From Bacillota bacterium (GTDB taxonomy: Bacteria > Bacillota > Clostridia > Lachnospirales > Lachnospiraceae), in contig JAEYSV010000018.1 in NCBI GenBank assembly GCA_023434365.1, positions 62,001 to 126,000 on the forward strand: a stretch of DNA of 64,000 nucleotides. Direction: 5' to 3'. The notes beneath the pieces were generated by a model. It saw only the letters and a program-made list of their open reading frames with translations, did not search any database and was not told the DNA's origin. Shown here piece after piece: positions 1 to 8,275 of the stretch (within the stretch, counting starts at the first letter, position 1; each line of letters begins with the position of its first letter). The position numbers and the translations under genes were made by a program.

Positions 1-1311
1 ATCATCATTCGTAAATAGAAAGGCAGCAAGAATATTACGAATTCTGGTATTATCCATATCAGGATACGTATCCTGCAGCTCATCAAAGAGAGTTTTTTCA
101 GGGTGTAGTACCTGATGTTCCTGATCGTAGTATCCGATATGGACCTTTGTGCCTAGTCTGATTTCACCGCGATCCGGTTTGAGATACTGGTTAATCAATT
201 TTAAAATAGTAGTTTTACCCGTCCCGTTATTGCCAATAATGGCAACCTTTTCTTCTCGTTTAATCTCAAAATTCAGATTATCAAATAGTTTATTATCACC
301 AAACGATTTGGCGAGTCCTTCTACAGTAAGAACATCATTTCCACTAAGTACATTTGGTTCTAACGCTAATTTCATGTTGGCCTGATACGAACTAGGCTTA
401 TCTATGCGTTCTATTTTACTTAATAACTTTTCACGGCTTTCGGCACGCTTAATCGATTTTTCACGATTAAAAGAGCGTAACTTAGCAATGACTTCCTCTT
501 GATGCTTAATCTCTTTTTGCTGGTTCATATACTGTTTTAACATTGCTTCCCGAAGTGCTGCTTTTTTGGTAGCATATTCGGTATAATTACCAGAGTACAT
601 GGTTGCTTTTGTCTGATCGATTTCGATGACTTTGGTTACCACCTTATCAAGGAAATATCGGTCATGAGCTACAATCACCACTGCTCCCTTATAATTTTGC
701 AGATAGGTTTCAAGCCAGGCAATGGAGTCTAGATCAAGGTGATTCGTAGGCTCATCTAGTAAAATTAGATCAGGACTGGAAAGCAATAGTTTTCCGAGGC
801 TGACTCTAGTTTTCTGCCCTCCTGATAACATCTTTGTTTTCTTGGTAAAATCAGCTTCGTCAAATCCGAGACCTTTTAGTACTCCGACAATTTCACTTTT
901 ATAAGCGTATCCGTTTTTTACTTCGAATTCGTGGGTTGATTTGGTGTAAGCGGCAAGGATGTCTTCTAACTCAGTGCCGGTTGCATGCTTCATATCAAGC
1001 TCCAGTTTTCTGATTCTTTGATCAAGGTCAATAATATCTTGCTTAATCGTCAATAATTCTTCGTAGATAGTTAAATCCGTACTTAAATCCTGGTGCTGTG
1101 CAAGATAACCAATGGTGGCACCCTTCTTAAGAATTGTTTCCCCACTATCTTGAGAAAGCTCCTTCATAATGATTTTTAGCAAAGTTGATTTACCAGCCCC
1201 ATTAATCCCAACGATCGCAGCTTTTTCATATTCATTTATGTGAAATGATACATCAGATAAAATCTGATCTGTACCAAATGATTTTGTTATATTTTGACAG
1301 GATAATATCAT
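1..1311 (-). CDS. ABC-F family ATPase (partial, C-terminus outside window)
   Basis: Reading the minus strand from the ATG at 1311 gives 437 codons with no stop before the window edge. Two ATPase cassettes are visible: a first Walker A (GINGAGKST), signature LSGGQKTR and Walker B LILLDEPTNHLDL, then a linker rich in K, E and R, then a second Walker A (GNNGTGKTT). There are no membrane segments, as expected for ABC-F proteins, which act on ribosomes (translation factors or antibiotic-protection proteins) and not as transporters. The second signature and Walker B lie beyond the edge. The subgroup (Uup, YdiF, EttA or resistance type) cannot be settled from this part. It is transcribed divergently from rex. 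Confidence 0.93.
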   Translation of the reverse strand, partial: MILSCQNITKSFGTDQILSDVSFHINEYEKAAIVGINGAGKSTLLKIIMKELSQDSGETILKKGATIGYLAQHQDLSTDLTIYEELLTIKQDIIDLDQRIRKLELDMKHATGTELEDILAAYTKSTHEFEVKNGYAYKSEIVGVLKGLGFDEADFTKKTKMLSGGQKTRVSLGKLLLSSPDLILLDEPTNHLDLDSIAWLETYLQNYKGAVVIVAHDRYFLDKVVTKVIEIDQTKATMYSGNYTEYATKKAALREAMLKQYMNQQKEIKHQEEVIAKLRSFNREKSIKRAESREKLLSKIERIDKPSSYQANMKLALEPNVLSGNDVLTVEGLAKSFGDNKLFDNLNFEIKREEKVAIIGNNGTGKTTILKLINQYLKPDRGEIRLGTKVHIGYYDQEHQVLHPEKTLFDELQDTYPDMDNTRIRNILAAFLFTNDD

Positions 1312-1385
1312 AATTCGAGTCCTTTCACTAAGTTTCCTATGATTCAAAATAGTAACACAAACTGAGGTTGGACGCAAATCAAAAT

Positions 1386-1414
1386 TTGACAAAGAAATCA
1401 CAATCAAATATAAT
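1386..1414 (+). promoter_or_regulatory. Sigma-A type promoter of the rex operon
   Basis: TTGACA at 1386-1391 and TATAAT at 1409-1414 are separated by 17 bases, a consensus housekeeping promoter. The start of rex lies 40 bases downstream with a strong AAGGAGG ribosome site. Just after the -10 there is an imperfect pair of arms, TTGTAA (1417-1422) and TTAAGCAA (1430-1437), that loosely resembles a Rex half-site pair; its spacing is longer than the usual 18-base Rex site, so autoregulation is only a suggestion. Confidence 0.8.
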
Positions 1415-1453
1415 AATTGTAACTATTTATTAAGCAAGAAGGAGGCGGGAATC

Positions 1454-2125
1454 ATGACAGATAAGGGAATCTCTTTAGCTGTAATTAAGCGACTTCCAAG
1501 ATACTATCGTTACCTTGGAGATTTGCTGGAAAATGATGTGGTTAGAATCTCATCGAAGGAACTTAGTGAGAAGATGCAGGTAACCGCATCACAAATTAGA
1601 CAAGACCTTAATAACTTTGGTGGATTTGGTCAGCAGGGTTATGGATATAATGTAGAGTACTTACACACAGAGATTGGTAAAATCTTAGGACTAGATAAAA
1701 AATATAACGTAATTATAATAGGTGCAGGTAATCTTGGTCAGGCATTAGCAAACTATACAGATTTCGAACGACGAGGTTTTATTATTAGCGCACTATTTGA
1801 TGTAAATCCAAGATTAATAGGATTATCAATTCGTGGAATTGAAGTACGAATGATGGATGAATTAGAAGAGTATGTAAAACAAAATCATGTAAATATTGCA
1901 GCTTTGACCATTCCAAAAGCGAAAGCGCCTAAAGTTGCAGCAGATTTGGTAAAGTGGGGAGTAAAAGCAATCTGGAATTTTGCACCGGTTGATTTGAATC
2001 TTCCAAGTGAAATCAAAGTAGAGAATGTGCATCTTGCAGAAAGCTTAATGAGATTATCTTATAATTTGAAAACAATTGGAAATGAAGTAGATCCTGAAGA
2101 AGATGATGAGTCTGACGAGGAATAG
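1454..2125 (+). CDS. rex: Redox-sensing transcriptional repressor Rex
   Basis: The 223-residue protein has the two-part Rex architecture: an N-terminal winged helix (about residues 1-80, including KRLPRYYRYLGDL and the SQIRQDL recognition region) and a Rossmann NAD(H)-binding domain (GAGNLGQALANY near residue 92). Rex senses the NADH/NAD+ ratio and represses fermentation and reductive genes when NADH is low. The acidic C-terminal tail (EEDDESDEE) is a little longer than usual. It is the first gene of an operon that continues into the coiled-coil gene 14 bases downstream. Family assignment is secure; its targets here are not shown by the sequence. Confidence 0.96.
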   Translation: MTDKGISLAVIKRLPRYYRYLGDLLENDVVRISSKELSEKMQVTASQIRQDLNNFGGFGQQGYGYNVEYLHTEIGKILGLDKKYNVIIIGAGNLGQALANYTDFERRGFIISALFDVNPRLIGLSIRGIEVRMMDELEEYVKQNHVNIAALTIPKAKAPKVAADLVKWGVKAIWNFAPVDLNLPSEIKVENVHLAESLMRLSYNLKTIGNEVDPEEDDESDEE

Positions 2126-2139
2126 ATTGAGGGTGGATT

Positions 2140-2772
2140 ATGGCAAAGGGAAATAAGAACGGTTTATCTAAGCAACAGGTAATGGGAGTAATTACTAGCA
2201 AAAAAATTCCCATTGTGACGCTAGATGAACGTTGGCATCAGTTATTTCCATCTGGTAAGAAAACTTTTCAGATTAGGCGACTAGAGGAAAAACTAAATCA
2301 GTTATTAAAAGAGCAGGGTAGACTGGTAAATGATGCAAAGGCCATGAAAAAGCTGAAGAATCAACTTATGAATGAAATTGTACAAAATATGAGTGATAGT
2401 GATCAAAAATCAGAGGAAAGCAGGCTTAGAACATTAGCACGTAACCAAAAGATGATCACTGAACTTAATGAGAAGCTAAAAAATACAGACAATGAGCTGG
2501 AAGCCATACCAAAAAAGATAAAAGCTTGTAATGAGGAATTAGTATACGAATCTGTTCATGTCAGTTATGACCAGATTGCGAAAGATCTGCATAAGATAAA
2601 AGAACTAAATGATTGGATTGAAGAGACCAGGAATAAATTAAAAGAAAAATTAGTAATTAAACAAGAGTTAGAAGAATCCAATAATGTTGCTTATACATAT
2701 TTGCATGATATGTTAGGTGCCAATGTGATGGAGGGCATTGATCAAAGCAACGGGCAGGAGCGAATAGATTGA
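2140..2772 (+). CDS. Conserved coiled-coil protein of unknown function
   Basis: A 210-residue charged protein (rich in K, E, L and N) with no signal peptide or membrane segment. Residues about 45-180 are heptad-like and probably form long coiled coils (RRLEEKLNQLLKEQGRL and similar). The first 40 residues are more compact and may be a small folded or binding region. It lies 14 bases after rex, and its TGA stop overlaps the TTG start of acpS in a TTGA junction, so it is translationally coupled within the rex-acpS-nnr-alr operon. I recognise no catalytic motif. A structural or adaptor role is possible but would be guesswork. Confidence 0.75.
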   Translation: MAKGNKNGLSKQQVMGVITSKKIPIVTLDERWHQLFPSGKKTFQIRRLEEKLNQLLKEQGRLVNDAKAMKKLKNQLMNEIVQNMSDSDQKSEESRLRTLARNQKMITELNEKLKNTDNELEAIPKKIKACNEELVYESVHVSYDQIAKDLHKIKELNDWIEETRNKLKEKLVIKQELEESNNVAYTYLHDMLGANVMEGIDQSNGQERID

Positions 2773-3137
2773 TTATAGGCATTGGAATTGATTTGGTAGA
2801 AATCAAGCGTATCGAAAAAGCATGCAGCAAAGAGCATTTTGTGAATCGATGTTTTACTAAAATGGAGCAAGAACTATTTCATAACAATATGCGCCAGGCA
2901 GCAGGGAACTATGCAGTAAAAGAAGCGGTTTCCAAGATGTTTGGAACCGGAGTACGTGGTTTTTCTATGGATGAGATTGAAGTGCTTCGGGATGAGCTTG
3001 GAAAACCTACAGTGTCATTGTATGGTAAAGCACTTGAACTTGCAAAGCAGCTGACCATTACGGACATTCATGTATCAATCAGTAATACTGGGGACCTTGT
3101 TACAGCCATAGTAGTAGGCGAGAATAGGAAAGTGTAA
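2769..3137 (+). CDS. acpS: Holo-[acyl-carrier-protein] synthase
   Basis: At 122 residues this is the usual AcpS length. It begins with the family signature GIGIDLVEIKRI, whose Asp binds Mg2+, and carries the second motif NYAVKEAVSKMFGTG with the catalytic Glu/Lys. AcpS moves phosphopantetheine from CoA to apo-ACP, activating it for fatty-acid synthesis. The start is a TTG at 2769, overlapping the preceding stop by four bases; CAGGAG upstream serves as ribosome site. The next gene, nnr, starts three bases after its stop, a common pairing in Firmicutes. Confidence 0.95.
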   Translation: MIIGIGIDLVEIKRIEKACSKEHFVNRCFTKMEQELFHNNMRQAAGNYAVKEAVSKMFGTGVRGFSMDEIEVLRDELGKPTVSLYGKALELAKQLTITDIHVSISNTGDLVTAIVVGENRKV

Positions 3138-3139
3138 TT

Positions 3140-4660
3140 ATGCAATATTTGTTGACAGACGAACAGATAAAACAAGTTGATGAATGGACGATTCATCATG
3201 TTGGGATACCAGCCATGGTGCTTATGGAAAGAGCAGCCATGGCTGTTTGTAGTCGCGTAATCGATAGAATTACAAAGAAGGATCGAATCTTAGTTCTGTC
3301 GGGAATGGGGAATAATGGAGCTGATGGAATTGCTGTTGCCAGAATACTGAAAGAATCAGGATACAAAGTAAGTCTCTGGCCGATTGGTAACCGTGAAAAA
3401 GCGACTCCTGAGTGGACGGAGCAATATAAAATTGCTCAGGTTTTAGATGTGAATATTATAAACAATGTTGCAGTGAATGAATATACTGTTATTGTGGATG
3501 CTTTGTTTGGGGTAGGTTTACAAAGAGAGATTACTGGGGAATATAAGGATGTTATTGATAAAGTGAATGCATCGAATGCATTGGTTTTTTCAATAGATGT
3601 ACCTAGTGGTGTCGACGCAGCTAGAGGTAGAGTGCATGGTGTTGCAATTAAAGCTCATATCACAGTAACGTTTGGTTATCAAAAGTTAGGGCTGGTGCTT
3701 TACCCTGGTACAGAATTTGCAGGGAAAGTGATAGTTGAAGACATCGGATTTCCTAAAAAAGCCGTAGATGTTATTAAACCTGACACTTTTAGCTATAATA
3801 TTTCGGATTTAGAGAATCTTCCGGTACGTAAGAATCGATCCAATAAAGGAACTTATGGAAAAGTGCTTATTATTGCAGGATCGCGTAATATGGCAGGAGC
3901 TTGTTTTTTATCCGCTAAAGCAGCCTACCGTATGGGTGCTGGCTTAATAAAAATACTGACGGTAGAAGAAAACCGTGAAATTATTCAAGGAATGTTGCCG
4001 GAAGCAATCTTAACGACCTATCAACCGGCATTGTTAAAAAACAAAATTGAAGTAGACCGTATTATTAATGAGATAGCTTGGGCGACTACGATAGTGATTG
4101 GTCCTGGGATGGGGGTAAACCAATCCTCGGAGCACTTACTCCAAATCGTACTACGAGAAGCAAAAATACCGGTTGTAGTGGATGCAGATGCTATTAATTT
4201 ATTAGCAGGATGGCAAAGTGATACAATTGATTTGCCAGACAACATCATTCTTACCCCTCATCTTAAGGAAATGGCTGGATTACTTCACTGTTCGACCGAG
4301 ACGGTAAAAGAGAACCTTTATGATATTGCTAAGTCCGCTACAAAGGAACGTGGTTTTGTGCTTGCATTAAAAGATGCCAGAACCCTTGTTACGAATGGTG
4401 TAAAGGTTTATGTAAATCAAAGTGGCAACCATGGTATGGCAACGGGAGGAAGCGGAGACGTGCTTACAGGAATTATAGCTGCAATGGCAGCCGCAGGACT
4501 TTCCCCTTTTGAAGCTGCATGTCTTGGTGTATATATTCATGGTGTCGCAGGTGATGAGGCTAGAAAGGTTCGAGGGACTTATTCTATGATGGCTTCCGAC
4601 ATCGTAGAGGCACTGTCTAAAATAGAGCACTTAATGGAAGAAGGATTAATAAATGAGTGA
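3140..4660 (+). CDS. nnr: Bifunctional NAD(P)H-hydrate epimerase / ADP-dependent dehydratase
   Basis: The 506-residue protein fuses the YjeF N-terminal epimerase domain (about residues 1-215; motifs GMGNNGADG, DALFGVGL, SIDVPSGVDA) to a C-terminal carbohydrate-kinase-like dehydratase domain (about 235-500; NKGTYGKVLIIAGS, TPHLKEMAGL, MATGGSGDVLTGI). It repairs hydrated NADH and NADPH: the epimerase interconverts R and S forms and the dehydratase restores the S form using ADP. Both domains look complete. It follows acpS by 2 bases and overlaps alr by 8 bases, so it belongs to one operon. Confidence 0.95.
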   Translation: MQYLLTDEQIKQVDEWTIHHVGIPAMVLMERAAMAVCSRVIDRITKKDRILVLSGMGNNGADGIAVARILKESGYKVSLWPIGNREKATPEWTEQYKIAQVLDVNIINNVAVNEYTVIVDALFGVGLQREITGEYKDVIDKVNASNALVFSIDVPSGVDAARGRVHGVAIKAHITVTFGYQKLGLVLYPGTEFAGKVIVEDIGFPKKAVDVIKPDTFSYNISDLENLPVRKNRSNKGTYGKVLIIAGSRNMAGACFLSAKAAYRMGAGLIKILTVEENREIIQGMLPEAILTTYQPALLKNKIEVDRIINEIAWATTIVIGPGMGVNQSSEHLLQIVLREAKIPVVVDADAINLLAGWQSDTIDLPDNIILTPHLKEMAGLLHCSTETVKENLYDIAKSATKERGFVLALKDARTLVTNGVKVYVNQSGNHGMATGGSGDVLTGIIAAMAAAGLSPFEAACLGVYIHGVAGDEARKVRGTYSMMASDIVEALSKIEHLMEEGLINE

Positions 4661-5846
4661 TTATAATCGTGTAACTGCGACGATTAATCTGGATGCGATA
4701 CGCTATAATCTTATGGAAACACGTAACAGATTGCAGGTAGGAACAAAACTTATGGCTATCATAAAGGCAGATGGATATGGACATGGAGCAGTACCAATTG
4801 CAAAAGCAGTGGATGATATCGCAGATGCATATGGAGTGGCAATCTTAGAGGAAGCGATAGAGCTTCGAGAAGCAGGGATTACAAAACCAATATTAATACT
4901 AGGATTTACCACTAGCGATTTCTATGGAAAAGTGGTAAAGTTATGTCTTGCGCAGACTGTTTATCAATATGAAATGGCAAAAAAACTTTCCGATGTTGCT
5001 TTAAGGCTACATAAAAAGGCCCAAATCCATATTAAAGTGGATACAGGCATGAATCGGATTGGGTATGATTTAAGTGATGAAAGCATAGCGGACATTGTTA
5101 GAATCAGTGAACTTCCAGGAATTGAATTAACCGGTATATTCACTCATTTTGCATGTGCAGACATGGAGGATAATTCTTTTGCGTACCTGCAGCTTGAGCG
5201 TTATCTGACCTTTGCGAAAAAACTTAAAGAGCTAGGAGTAAATATTCCTGTTCAACATGCCGCAAACAGCGCTGCAATAATTGAAATGCCAGAAGCCAAT
5301 TTAGATATGGTGCGAAGCGGAATCTCAACCTATGGACTTTATCCTAGTCAAGAGGTGCATCAAGAAGAATTAGCATTGCGTCCTGCAATGGAATTGCATA
5401 CACATATTGTTTATTTGAAACAAATAGAAGCTGGAGTTGGAGTTGGATATGGTTGTACTTTTATTACAAAGAGACAGACAAAAGTAGCAACAATTCCGGT
5501 TGGTTATGCCGATGGATATCCTAGGTCTCTATCCAATAATGGAAGAGTACTGATTCACGGAATATCATGTCCAATTATTGGTCGGATATGTATGGATCAG
5601 TTTATGGTAGATGTAACAGAGATAGAGGAAGTAGCCGAAGGTGACATTGTTACACTAATTGGAAAAGATAAAGAGGAAATGATTAGCGTTGAGGAACTAG
5701 CCGAAGCAGCAGGTTCGTTTAACTATGAATTTGTCTGCAATATTAGTAAGCGAGTACCAAGAAAATATATTCTAAATGGCAAAAATGTAGGAAGTATGAC
5801 TTTTCATGGAAAGCATATGCTAAACGAAGAGGAGTTCGTCCTATAG
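4653..5846 (+). CDS. alr: Alanine racemase
   Basis: This 397-residue PLP enzyme has the fold-type III barrel followed by a beta domain. The PLP lysine lies in MAIIKADGYGHG (about residue 38) and the catalytic tyrosine in GVGYGCTF (about residue 268); KVDTGMNRIG, HAANSAA and GRICMDQFMVD are family signatures. It makes D-alanine for peptidoglycan. Its ATG lies inside the end of nnr, an 8-base overlap implying coupled translation. In other Firmicutes alr is followed by the ndoAI-ndoA antitoxin/toxin pair; here only the toxin follows. Confidence 0.96.
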   Translation: MSDYNRVTATINLDAIRYNLMETRNRLQVGTKLMAIIKADGYGHGAVPIAKAVDDIADAYGVAILEEAIELREAGITKPILILGFTTSDFYGKVVKLCLAQTVYQYEMAKKLSDVALRLHKKAQIHIKVDTGMNRIGYDLSDESIADIVRISELPGIELTGIFTHFACADMEDNSFAYLQLERYLTFAKKLKELGVNIPVQHAANSAAIIEMPEANLDMVRSGISTYGLYPSQEVHQEELALRPAMELHTHIVYLKQIEAGVGVGYGCTFITKRQTKVATIPVGYADGYPRSLSNNGRVLIHGISCPIIGRICMDQFMVDVTEIEEVAEGDIVTLIGKDKEEMISVEELAEAAGSFNYEFVCNISKRVPRKYILNGKNVGSMTFHGKHMLNEEEFVL

Positions 5847-6035
5847 ATGATTTTGACTGATTATGGGTACTAACACAAAGTGGAACATATTATTCTTTAT
5901 TACGTGAGTGAAACGTTTTGAGGAATAAACAAAAGAGAGATAGCAATATTTTTCTTTATTTATGCACTTTATGGAATACACAAGTTAAATCTGGCAATAA
6001 TAAAGCTAAAGCCAATAAAACGGAGTGTGAATAAA

Positions 6036-6383
6036 GTGATTATAAAACGAGGCGACATATTTTATGCAGATTTGAGACCGGTCATCGGGTCCGAACAAGG
6101 CGGTGTCCGTCCGGTACTTATTATTCAAAATGATACAGGAAACAAGCATAGTCCTACTGTAATTTGTGCTGCTATCACATCGAAGATGAATAAAGCCAAA
6201 TTACCGACGCATGTGGAAATAGATGCAGAAAAGTATGGTATCATTAAGGATTCAGTAATATTGCTGGAGCAGGTAAGGACAATAGATAAGTCTAGACTGA
6301 AAGAAAAGGTATGTCATTTGGATGATGATGTGTTAAAGAAGATTGATAAGGCGTTAATGATTAGCCTTGCACTCGATACATAA
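6036..6383 (+). CDS. ndoA: MazF/NdoA-type mRNA interferase without visible antitoxin partner
   Basis: The protein (115 residues from the chosen start) matches the PemK/MazF endoribonuclease family throughout: KRGDIFYADLRPVIGSEQGG, RPVLIIQND, KLPTHVEID, SVILLEQVRTIDK, and a HLDDD tail typical of the Bacillus EndoA group. These toxins cut mRNA at short sequence sites. I chose the GTG at 6036, ten bases after CGGAG; a GTG at 6027 has only one base of spacing and would add three residues absent from relatives. The 189 bases between alr and this gene cannot hold a ribbon-helix-helix antitoxin of about 90 residues, so it appears to be an orphan toxin or has a partner elsewhere. Confidence 0.9.
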   Translation: MIIKRGDIFYADLRPVIGSEQGGVRPVLIIQNDTGNKHSPTVICAAITSKMNKAKLPTHVEIDAEKYGIIKDSVILLEQVRTIDKSRLKEKVCHLDDDVLKKIDKALMISLALDT

Positions 6384-6458
6384 TTCCATTATCTTTCAGT
6401 ACTAATAATTAGTGATAGTAGATTATGTAGAGATATTTTAGAAATAAATATGTCTATG

Positions 6459-6510
6459 AAAACACCCGGCATGGAGCAAGTAGATTGTTCCATGCCGGGT
6501 GTTTTATTTT
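6459..6510. terminator. Bidirectional intrinsic terminator
   Basis: A 19-base stem (6461-6479 with 6485-6503; arms beginning AACACCCGGCATGGA) has a 5-base loop, is preceded by an A run and followed by TTTTATTTT. It ends the ndoA operon on the plus strand. A second small hairpin (CCACTT-CAA-AAGTGG, 6526-6540) lies towards the end of the convergent GH5 gene. Confidence 0.9.
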
Positions 6511-6566
6511 AGAGGGGGAATACATCCACTTCAAAAGTGGTGTGTCTATGGTTTATGTAGTTAATG

Positions 6567-7709
6567 TTATTTTTTATTTACTAACCAGTTTTTAAAGAAT
6601 AAACCACTTTCTGTTAACATATCGTCAGTCCATTTACCAGTTCCTATATTAGTAGATGGTAAGAAAACGCTGGCAGCTTCATCTTTGTTAGCAAGTGACC
6701 AATTATAATAACCAATATTTAGAGAATCAAGGAGTTCAAGCCATGCAGTTGCTTCTTCCAGGTTATTATCACCATTTCCGGAAGCAGTACAGTTTCCAAA
6801 TTCAGAAACGATTAAAGGCATTCCGCTATCATAGCATTCTTTGACACGATCACGTAACCATTGTTTGTGAGTTGAAGCATAATAGTGAAGAGCATATACT
6901 ACATTAGTGTCACTTAGGAGATCATTTTTAACCATATGAATATCCTGACTCCAAGTGCCAGAACCTACAATAATGATAGCATCGTTATCAATTGCACGAA
7001 TAGCAGTGATTACTGTTTCAGCATATGGTTTAATTACTTCATTCCAGGTTACATTACCGCCGTTTGGCTCATTACAGATTTCATATATTATGTTTTCTTT
7101 GTCTTTGTATTTTGCTGCAAATTCTTCAAAAAACTTAACAGCTTCTTCAGTATATGCGGATGGATCACCAGGATTTAACACATGCCAGTCAATCACTACA
7201 TAAAGTCCTAATTCAATACATAAGTCAATACCTTTTGTCATAAGTTCTTTATTTAATTCTTTGTTATTAAGGTAGCAGGCACTATTACCATTTTCATCTA
7301 CATACATAGCAAGACGAATACTGTTTACTTTCCATTCATCACGTAGCGTCTGAAATGCTTCTTTCGTTACAATTCCAGGAAACCAAGCGATTCCATGAGT
7401 AGAGAATCCTCTTAATTGATAGATTTCATTATTGGCATCAACAATGTTGGTTCCATTTATCTTAAGCTGTCCATGCTGGCTTACGGGTGTTTTGGCTTGC
7501 TCATCGGATGGAGTGCTAGTAGGCTCCAAAGAAGGTTCAACGGTAGGTTCCACAGAAGGCTCCACGGAAGGTTCAACAGAAGCCTCTGTTTTAGCAGATG
7601 GGCTAGGGGTTGGATCTTTTGATACGTTTGTGTTACTGCCACAACTTACAAGAAGTAAAGATAGGCAGAGAAAAGCAGCGAATAGTTTAGAACTGATTGC
7701 TTTTTTCAT
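6567..7709 (-). CDS. GH5-family endo-glycanase (cellulase-like) lipoprotein
   Basis: From the ATG at 7709 (GGAGG at 7721-7725, 11 bases upstream) the product is 380 residues. It has a lysine start and hydrophobic signal ending in the lipobox LVSC, so it should be anchored as a lipoprotein. A low-complexity linker of Glu-Pro-Ser/Thr repeats (about residues 40-70) spaces it from the wall. The catalytic domain is GH5: VVIDWHVL, the acid/base Glu in YEICNEPNGG, HYYAS, and the nucleophile Glu in IVSEFGNCTASG; it resembles subfamily 2 endoglucanases. Substrate (cellulose, mannan or other) is not proven. No carbohydrate-binding module is present. An upstream in-frame start at 7787 would precede the signal peptide and is unlikely. 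Confidence 0.93.
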   Translation of the reverse strand: MKKAISSKLFAAFLCLSLLLVSCGSNTNVSKDPTPSPSAKTEASVEPSVEPSVEPTVEPSLEPTSTPSDEQAKTPVSQHGQLKINGTNIVDANNEIYQLRGFSTHGIAWFPGIVTKEAFQTLRDEWKVNSIRLAMYVDENGNSACYLNNKELNKELMTKGIDLCIELGLYVVIDWHVLNPGDPSAYTEEAVKFFEEFAAKYKDKENIIYEICNEPNGGNVTWNEVIKPYAETVITAIRAIDNDAIIIVGSGTWSQDIHMVKNDLLSDTNVVYALHYYASTHKQWLRDRVKECYDSGMPLIVSEFGNCTASGNGDNNLEEATAWLELLDSLNIGYYNWSLANKDEAASVFLPSTNIGTGKWTDDMLTESGLFFKNWLVNKK

Positions 7710-7758
7710 GATATGATCATCCTCCAAAAATTGATATCGAATAATCGATTCAATTCTT

Positions 7759-7787
7759 ATTTTAATAATGTATATATATAGATACAA
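7759..7787 (-). promoter_or_regulatory. Promoter of the GH5 gene
   Basis: On the minus strand TTGTAT (7787-7782) and TAAAAT (7764-7759) are 17 bases apart. This places the transcript start about 45 bases before the ATG at 7709. Confidence 0.65.
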
Positions 7788-7843
7788 TGTAATATATTCT
7801 CATTCAAATGGATTTTACAAACTATTTCTTTTTTGTGCATATT

Positions 7844-7880
7844 GTGTTTTAGTGCACACATAGTGTTTTAATGCACACAT
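7844..7880. repeat. Tandem 18-base direct repeat upstream of the GH5 promoter
   Basis: GTGTTTTAGTGCACACAT (7844-7861) and GTGTTTTAATGCACACAT (7863-7880) differ at one base and have a 19-base period. Each copy contains a GTGCAC- or ATGCAC-centred part. The pair lies about 60 bases upstream of the GH5 -35 box, an arrangement expected for an activator such as an AraC-type regulator. No regulator gene adjoins it. Confidence 0.7.
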
Positions 7881-7939
7881 TCAACCTACCACTCAGCTTC
7901 GATGCTGAATCAATACGCTAATGTATTCATAGATAGAAA

Positions 7940-7967
7940 AAACTCCCACTTTTAGCGGGAGTTTTCT
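7940..7967 (-). terminator. Intrinsic terminator of the DUF1858 gene
   Basis: The plus strand reads AACTCCCACTTTTAGCGGGAGTT (7941-7963); on the minus strand the stem is followed by a run of T. It begins six bases after the stop of the DUF1858 gene and makes that gene a one-gene transcript. Confidence 0.85.
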
Positions 7968-7972
7968 ATTAA

Positions 7973-8173
7973 TTATATTAATGTTAAGTATAAGTTGATT
8001 CGATCAACAAGTTCATCCACGTCAATTCCATGAACCTGGCAAGCTTCCTCCAAACTTTCATTTTGAGAGCTTGGACAGCCTAAGCAGTGCATACCAGACG
8101 CCATGAGAATTGGTGGTATTCCATCATTAAGCCCTATTAACTGGCCAATTATAATTGATTTATCTATTTGCAT
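7973..8173 (-). CDS. DUF1858-domain protein, stand-alone
   Basis: A 66-residue protein made only of a DUF1858 domain. The key segment MASGMHCLGCPSSQNESLEE holds a C-x2-C pair likely to be redox or metal active. The same domain forms the C-terminal end of the hydroxylamine reductase at 28418-30271, where the matching stretch reads MAAGMHCLGCPSSQMESLEE. The gene has its own promoter (8207-8235) and terminator. DUF1858 proteins occur alone or fused to Hcp-like and DUF438 proteins in anaerobes; a role in electron transfer or sulfur/nitrogen redox is inference. Confidence 0.88.
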   Translation of the reverse strand: MQIDKSIIIGQLIGLNDGIPPILMASGMHCLGCPSSQNESLEEACQVHGIDVDELVDRINLYLTLI

Positions 8174-8206
8174 AATGATTCATTCCTTTCAAAAAAAGAT
8201 AGGTAA

Positions 8207-8235
8207 ATTATACAGTATTTAATTTCACTATGCAA
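8207..8235 (-). promoter_or_regulatory. Promoter of the DUF1858 gene
   Basis: On the minus strand TTGCAT (8235-8230) and a perfect TATAAT (8212-8207) are separated by 17 bases. Confidence 0.75.
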
Positions 8236-8275
8236 TAGGGATCGCTATGTAAGAAATTGGGGTATACCAGGTAAT

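Noticed and set aside
1417..1437. Rex autoregulation site
   Set aside because: The arms are imperfect and the spacing is three bases too long compared with the known 18-base site; kept only as a remark on the promoter.
5847..6035. Hidden antitoxin gene before the MazF-like toxin
   Set aside because: The longest start-led frames are only a few codons (for example MILTDYGY then stop); too short for any known antitoxin family.
7416..7716. Plus-strand frames with a Gly-Ser-Thr-Glu repeat
   Set aside because: They are antisense to the Glu-Pro-Ser linker of the GH5 gene; the repeat is a by-product of that low-complexity DNA and no ribosome site fits.
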